Below are positions 60,118 through 64,000 of a stretch of 64,000 nucleotides of DNA, piece by piece. The DNA is taken from positions 1,240,001-1,304,000 of the forward strand of contig NZ_CP159826.1 of the NCBI RefSeq assembly GCF_047729875.1, read 5' to 3'. Source of the stretch: Marimicrobium sp913061115 (GTDB lineage Bacteria; Pseudomonadota; Gammaproteobacteria; Pseudomonadales; Halieaceae). The stretch's first letter is position 1. Each line of letters opens with the position of its first letter. The notes beneath the pieces are model-generated. The model was not told where the DNA came from, did no database searches, and worked only from the letters and a program-made list of their open reading frames with translations. Position numbers and translations under genes: made by a program.

Positions 60118-60990
60118 TTAGAGGACAACGGGCGGCAACCAGCACAGGAGATAAGGCACCGAAATGGGGTTTCCCGCCAAAGCATCCAATGTCATTTCAA
60201 TGGGCACAGGATCAGCGATCATTCCAACGTGGCCCACCCAACGGAACGGGCACATTTCTCCTAACTCAATATTGGTGGCACCGGGTCCGAGTTCTGCATT
60301 GTCGAACTTTACGATCGGAATGCCGAACGGCCCCTCGTCCCAATACCAAACCAACTCATCATTATTGGTATAGAAAGCGAAGTACTCTACGCTGCCAGGT
60401 GTCATATCGCCAGCATTGAGCTCGGTGATAAAATCCGAGTCGATCTGCATTTGTACACAAGGCTCAACCCCCTCACACTCGACACCGAAGGCTCCAAGTA
60501 CCGGTCCGACAAAAAAGTCTAGTAACGGGATGGAACTCGTACCCTTGTTGGGGCCAGCCAAAGAGATCATTTTATCGACAGTGGCCTGCCCACCGAAATG
60601 TTTGAGATAAAATCGAGATGCCAGAGCGCCCTGCGAGTGTCCTACTAGATCAACCTTCGTAGCACCAGACCATTCCAGCACGTCATAAACAAAGGCCGCT
60701 AAAGCCAGACCCGAAACAGCAATATTCATAGTGCCGGGAAGCTCTCCGAGTTCCTCTGTACCCTTAAGCTCCAGTATACAATAGGTATAGCCTTGCGCCC
60801 GTATGGCGTTGCCTAGGAATAGGTCATTGGCAGCTGTCGAAAGGAATAGGCCACCCACGATAATCACGGGATTGCCGCCATTGGGGCCTGTGACACAGGC
60901 TTCGGCAGCGGGTGGGTTGTCCTTGCAGCCGCCAAGAATTGCTATCGATAGCAATAGGCTGACTAACATCTGGCTGCGGGATAATTTCAT
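60118..60990 (-). CDS. lipoprotein triacylglycerol lipase-like hydrolase
   Basis: 290 residues from MKLSRSQML. Lipobox LGGCKDN (about residue 22), PVIIVGGLFLS, YTYCILELKGTEELGELPGT, nucleophile GHSQGALASRFYLKH (about 116-121), LAGPNKGT and a His in GHVGMIADP near the end. An extended N-terminus from 61050 would place charged residues before the signal, so 60990 is used. Extracellular lipase or esterase. Confidence 0.85.
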   Translation of the reverse strand: MKLSRSQMLVSLLLSIAILGGCKDNPPAAEACVTGPNGGNPVIIVGGLFLSTAANDLFLGNAIRAQGYTYCILELKGTEELGELPGTMNIAVSGLALAAFVYDVLEWSGATKVDLVGHSQGALASRFYLKHFGGQATVDKMISLAGPNKGTSSIPLLDFFVGPVLGAFGVECEGVEPCVQMQIDSDFITELNAGDMTPGSVEYFAFYTNNDELVWYWDEGPFGIPIVKFDNAELGPGATNIELGEMCPFRWVGHVGMIADPVPIEMTLDALAGNPISVPYLLCWLPPVVL

Positions 60991-61505
60991 GAGTAGGGCT
61001 CTTTTTATGATTAGAGGATACCGTGTACTCAGCGTAAACTTTCTTATCATTTACATATAGCAAATATAAATGGGATTGTCAACCAGATTGTTTGATCCGT
61101 GTTGGCCGGCGGCCCGCGCGCGCAGGAGCACTAGACCGTGGTCGGTTGGTAGTCTCACAATTGGCAGTCCGATAGCCCGCATCTCAGGGGATGCTTTGCA
61201 CTGGTCTAGACCGAGATTGAAGCCACTGATGTGGAGGTGATCTCGGGCCGTGTGCCCGAGGAGCTGTGCGGTGCTTACAGGCGAAACGGGCCAAACCCCC
61301 AGTTACACCAATGTCGTATCGCTCAATTGAAAGGTGATGGAATGATCCATGCGGTCTATTTTGACAATGAGCGCGCATGATAAAAAACCGTTACGTGCGT
61401 GCGCGAGCCGCTGAGATTGAACGCGCAGCGCGGCGCGCTGTCTTTGGCGGGATCATGTTGCCGGCTCCGATGACTTTATTACCCGCTACCTGCTCCTGTC
61501 GAGAT
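60991..61505. other. intergenic region holding one repeat copy, no gene seen
   Basis: 515 bases upstream of the lipase and downstream of the oxidoreductase. It holds the second direct repeat (61064-61114). Short frames on both strands lack family signals. Confidence 0.5.
61064..61114 (+). repeat. direct repeat flanking the lipase gene, copy 2
   Basis: Matches 59990-60041, with the exact 25-base core at 61085-61109. Same orientation. Confidence 0.8.
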
Positions 61506-62510
61506 CTAAAAACTGAAGCGTTCTTTGCTGAAGGCCATCACAGTGTTTTCAATCATTTGGGGGTCGGGAATCATTGGAGCCATAACGTGGGTATGAATAC
61601 CACCTGCGGCGTATTCGCGAATGAGATCCTGGCACTCGGCTTCATTGCCGATGAGAGCAATTTGGTCGACCAGTTCATCGGTCATAGCAGCTGAGGTGCG
61701 CTCCCTGTCTCTGGCCTTAAAACCCTCTGCTATTTCTTTGGCGGTGTCCTCATGACCGGCCCAGGCGAGGAATTTGTTATAGACGGGTGTTGCATAGTAG
61801 GGCCCGAAAGCCGCGCGGAATGCTGCACGCCCCAGTTCCTTGTCATTCGTAAGACACATCATATGCCGACACACCACCTCAACGGAGGCCGGATCTTTAC
61901 CCGCACGCTCGGCGCCAATGGCGATGTGTTCCATGATTTTGGGCAGGGCGGAACGGGGAAATAGATTTAAAATCACCCCGTCGGAGATTTCAGCGGCAGT
62001 TTCCAGCATGTTGGGCCGTAGGCCTGCCAGATAAATGGGTTGCTTGCTCGTCGGTGCTTGGCGATAGCCTTTGCTGCGCAGTGTCTCGCCTTCGAAATTG
62101 GTTTTCTCTCCGGCCATCATGGAGCGTAAGAGGGTCATGGTTTCTTTAATACGGGTCAGCGGTTTTTCCATAGTCAAACCATGCCAATTATTGATGATGG
62201 CGTGGCTGGACGTACCAAGACCGGGAATGAAACGCCCAGGGTAGGCCTGGTTGATGACAGCAAATGTGCTGGCCAGAACAGCAGGTGTGCGTGTGAACAC
62301 CGGTACCACCGCGGTACCAATGCGGGTATTTTCTGTCGCGCCCAGTAGCATGGGTACCAGGGTTAATGCATCCAGTCCGCCTGCATCTGCCAGCCATATA
62401 TCGTCCCAGCCGAGTTGCTCCAGACGTTTGGCCATAGCGATGGAATCTGCCACGTTTGCAGTGGGCCCGGGTATCGTCATCGCCACTCTATGACGCGGTA
62501 AGTTTGCCAT
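61506..62510 (-). CDS. LLM-class (luciferase-like) oxidoreductase, probable F420- or FMN-dependent
   Basis: 334 residues: MAKRLEQLGWDDIWLADAGG, NTRIGTAVVPVFTRTPAVLASTFAVI and PGRFIPGLGTSSHAIINNWHG are the TIM-barrel core of this class, with KQPIYLAGLRPNMLETAAEISDG. Often found in mycobacteria and marine gammaproteobacteria; substrate unknown. A clear ribosome-binding region (GGAGAGAAAA) precedes the start on the minus strand. Confidence 0.88.
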   Translation of the reverse strand: MANLPRHRVAMTIPGPTANVADSIAMAKRLEQLGWDDIWLADAGGLDALTLVPMLLGATENTRIGTAVVPVFTRTPAVLASTFAVINQAYPGRFIPGLGTSSHAIINNWHGLTMEKPLTRIKETMTLLRSMMAGEKTNFEGETLRSKGYRQAPTSKQPIYLAGLRPNMLETAAEISDGVILNLFPRSALPKIMEHIAIGAERAGKDPASVEVVCRHMMCLTNDKELGRAAFRAAFGPYYATPVYNKFLAWAGHEDTAKEIAEGFKARDRERTSAAMTDELVDQIALIGNEAECQDLIREYAAGGIHTHVMAPMIPDPQMIENTVMAFSKERFSF

Positions 62511-62544
62511 TTTTCTCTCCAGTTATTCTTAATATGCTTTTTTA

Positions 62545-62724
62545 TTACGCGAGGTAGCGCTCCAATATCTCACCTCCGGAAAACAGTTTTTCAATATTCC
62601 TCGGGTTGCTCTGCAACACATCAGCGGTTGTCTTGCGAACGCTCTGTAAAACGCCCTTTAGCGATAAAGTGTTCAACTGTTGCCTCATCAACATCAACAT
62701 CAACATCAACATCAACATCAACAT
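62545..62724 (-). CDS. possible small ORF beginning in a hexamer repeat
   Basis: 59 residues: a run of Met-Leu dipeptides, then LSLKGVLQSVRKTTADVLQSNPRNIEKLF and GGEILERYLA. The C-terminal part looks coding-like, but the family was not recognised. A TATAAT box lies at 62739-62744. Any of seven in-frame ATG codons of the repeat could start it. Confidence 0.35.
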   Translation of the reverse strand: MLMLMLMLMLMLMRQQLNTLSLKGVLQSVRKTTADVLQSNPRNIEKLFSGGEILERYLA

Positions 62725-62727
62725 CGA
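62686..62727 (+). repeat. (CATCAA)n short tandem repeat
   Basis: Six perfect CATCAA units and a seventh CATCGA; on the minus strand (TTGATG)n. Confidence 0.95.
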
Positions 62728-62898
62728 CTGCGCTAACGATTATAGCGGCAATTTTCTTTTGATGAGCGTGCTTATCTATGTTCGCTGAGTGGGGTCAGCG
62801 TACGACCTATGATCAGTTTTTTATGAACGATGGCTCATAAGCTTCCTCCGGCTAAGCATTTTTCCATAGGCAGTCTTCTTGATACGCCGCGCTGCGTG

Positions 62899-64000
62899 CT
62901 AGCTTTCTATGCCGAGCTCCACGCCGCTGAAATCGGTGGTCTTAGGGTCTAGCGAGACTTTTGCGATCACCGCCCGGTTAGCTGCCATGCCAGACTGATT
63001 GACCAGATACGTCTTCACGGCTACGGCCCGTTGTTCGGCGAGGCCTATCAACGCTTCGTCAGGCACTGCAACAGCGCCTACTAACTGGCGGTATTGTGCT
63101 TCAATATTGGGTTCATTGGGTTCATTGGGTTCATTGGGTTCATTGGAACCACTGATACTGCGAGCATAACGCTTATGCCGTTTACTAATGGCTCTCTGCC
63201 ATTGTGGCCCCTTGGTTTTGATCTCCTCGGGCGAAACGCCATCCTCTGACAGTTGAACATTCAGGGCGTCTTTTTGCAGGCGTTCGCGGTCTGCTTCAAT
63301 ATTCAGTCGCCCGGTAATTATCAGAGACAGATTCGGTCGCTGCGCTAAAGCGCCGCTTAGCTGAGTCAGTTTTTCACTGCTGGTATCATTAAGAGCGATA
63401 GAGCCAGACGCGAAGTCGATGAACTGCAGGTCTTGTTTGCTATCGACGAGCCCAGCAAGCAGGGTAAAGGGGGCCGTAATCGCCTTCGTAAGGATGTTAA
63501 TAAAAGCTTTAAAGATAACGCCACTGAGTTCGAAGCTCGGACTGTTTACATCGCCTGCGACAGGGACCTGCATGTCAATAACGCCGTTGGCATCTGTCAG
63601 TATCGCCAGGGCAAGCTCCAGCGGTAGATTGACCGCTTTGTCGCTGGCGATTTTTTCGCCCAGCTTTAATTTGTCGATGACCACAGAGTTGTTGCCCTTT
63701 AGTTGATCGTTTTTGAGGGTATAGTCAAGCTCTAACGCCAATAGCCCACGGTCGATTTTATAACCAGCATAGGTACTAGAGTAAGGCGATAGTCCGGCCA
63801 TATCGACCCCATCGAATGTCAGTTTCAAATTGAAATCCGGCTGCTCTGAAAACGGGGCCACGCTACCCTTAAGCACTACCGGTGCATATCCTTCTACCGA
63901 ACCCTGAATGTCTACTGAGGCTGATTTTCCTGGCTCGGAAGTGATGCCGAGTACTTTGCCCTCGATATCTCCTATGACGGTGCGAAAGTAGATGGGGAGC
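62899..64000 (-). CDS. DUF748/AsmA-like domain protein, 3' part
   Basis: The frame is open to the window edge, so the 5' part is outside. LKLTFDGVDMAGLSPYSSTYAGYKIDRGLL, KLKLGEKIASDKAVNLPLELALAIL and DMQVPVAGDVNSPSF are typical of DUF748 envelope proteins of the AsmA/TamB class. The C-terminal region has an OmpA-like feel (LIITGRLNIEADRE, AEQRAVAVKTYLV). An NEP-type tripeptide is repeated four times (9-base unit, 63112-63150). Likely a periplasm-spanning lipid-handling protein. Confidence 0.8.
   Translation of the reverse strand, partial: LPIYFRTVIGDIEGKVLGITSEPGKSASVDIQGSVEGYAPVVLKGSVAPFSEQPDFNLKLTFDGVDMAGLSPYSSTYAGYKIDRGLLALELDYTLKNDQLKGNNSVVIDKLKLGEKIASDKAVNLPLELALAILTDANGVIDMQVPVAGDVNSPSFELSGVIFKAFINILTKAITAPFTLLAGLVDSKQDLQFIDFASGSIALNDTSSEKLTQLSGALAQRPNLSLIITGRLNIEADRERLQKDALNVQLSEDGVSPEEIKTKGPQWQRAISKRHKRYARSISGSNEPNEPNEPNEPNIEAQYRQLVGAVAVPDEALIGLAEQRAVAVKTYLVNQSGMAANRAVIAKVSLDPKTTDFSGVELGIES

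Noticed and set aside
61184..61694. Several short frames around 61.2-61.7 kb
   Set aside because: They overlap the LLM oxidoreductase on the other strand or lack start signals and family features.
63112..63150. Four 9-base repeats (TTCATTGGG) as a possible CRISPR or regulatory array
   Set aside because: They are in frame inside the DUF748 gene, encode an Asn-Glu-Pro repeat and have no spacers.

Overview
The window looks like chromosomal DNA of a gammaproteobacterium of the Pseudomonas/Cellvibrionales grade, probably marine. This rests on the housekeeping gene order (aroA-cmk-rpsA-ihfB-lapA-pyrF; thrS-infC-rpmI-rplT-pheS-pheT-ihfA-merR-tRNA-Pro), a WbpL/WbpM-type surface-glycan locus beside ihfB, and many sulfotransferases. 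The exact taxon cannot be fixed from the sequence alone.

Layout. 1-5.7 kb: core genes (aroA 3' part, cmk, rpsA, ihfB, a LapA-like membrane protein, pyrF, a ComEA-like protein). 5.7-9.7 kb: epimerase, WbpL-like and WbpM-like genes. 10-16.6 kb (minus strand): a beta-helix/diheme lipoprotein and a 1331-residue sulfotransferase-GT2-GT4-sulfotransferase fusion. 17.1-18.7 kb: small membrane proteins including a tandem DUF1622 pair. 18.8-40.83 kb: a large integron cassette array read on the minus strand, with about 20 attC-like sites. It carries three toxin-antitoxin modules and many small metabolic or membrane genes. At 28.77-38.37 kb the array is split by an AT-rich island of decayed sulfated-glycan genes lying between two direct copies of a ~540-bp IS91-family transposase remnant. 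40.83-42.13 kb: attI, a consensus LexA box and a plus-strand integron integrase gene broken by one in-frame TAA. 42.5-52.5 kb: tRNA-Asn, uvrB, thrS, infC (ATT start), rpmI, rplT, pheS, pheT, ihfA, merR, tRNA-Pro. 52.58-53.11 kb: a dead tyrosine-recombinase tail followed by a second, inverted copy of the attI/intI-promoter region. 53.1-56.34 kb: a second cassette array, plus strand, six attC-like sites. 56.4-64 kb: IS3 and tRNA relics, a lipoprotein of unknown function, a TauD-like dioxygenase, a lipase inside a direct repeat, an LLM-class oxidoreductase, and a DUF748 gene running off the end.

The main result is the integron architecture. One platform with a (nonsense-mutated) integrase and one platform with attI but no integrase face each other across the uvrB-to-tRNA-Pro block. 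Their cassette arrays point outward. attC types are shared between the arrays, so one integrase has probably served both. The long array carries unusually many broken genes (in-frame TAA, TGA and TAG codons, a poly-A frameshift, a duplicated and decayed cassette), which fits loss of integrase activity followed by decay.
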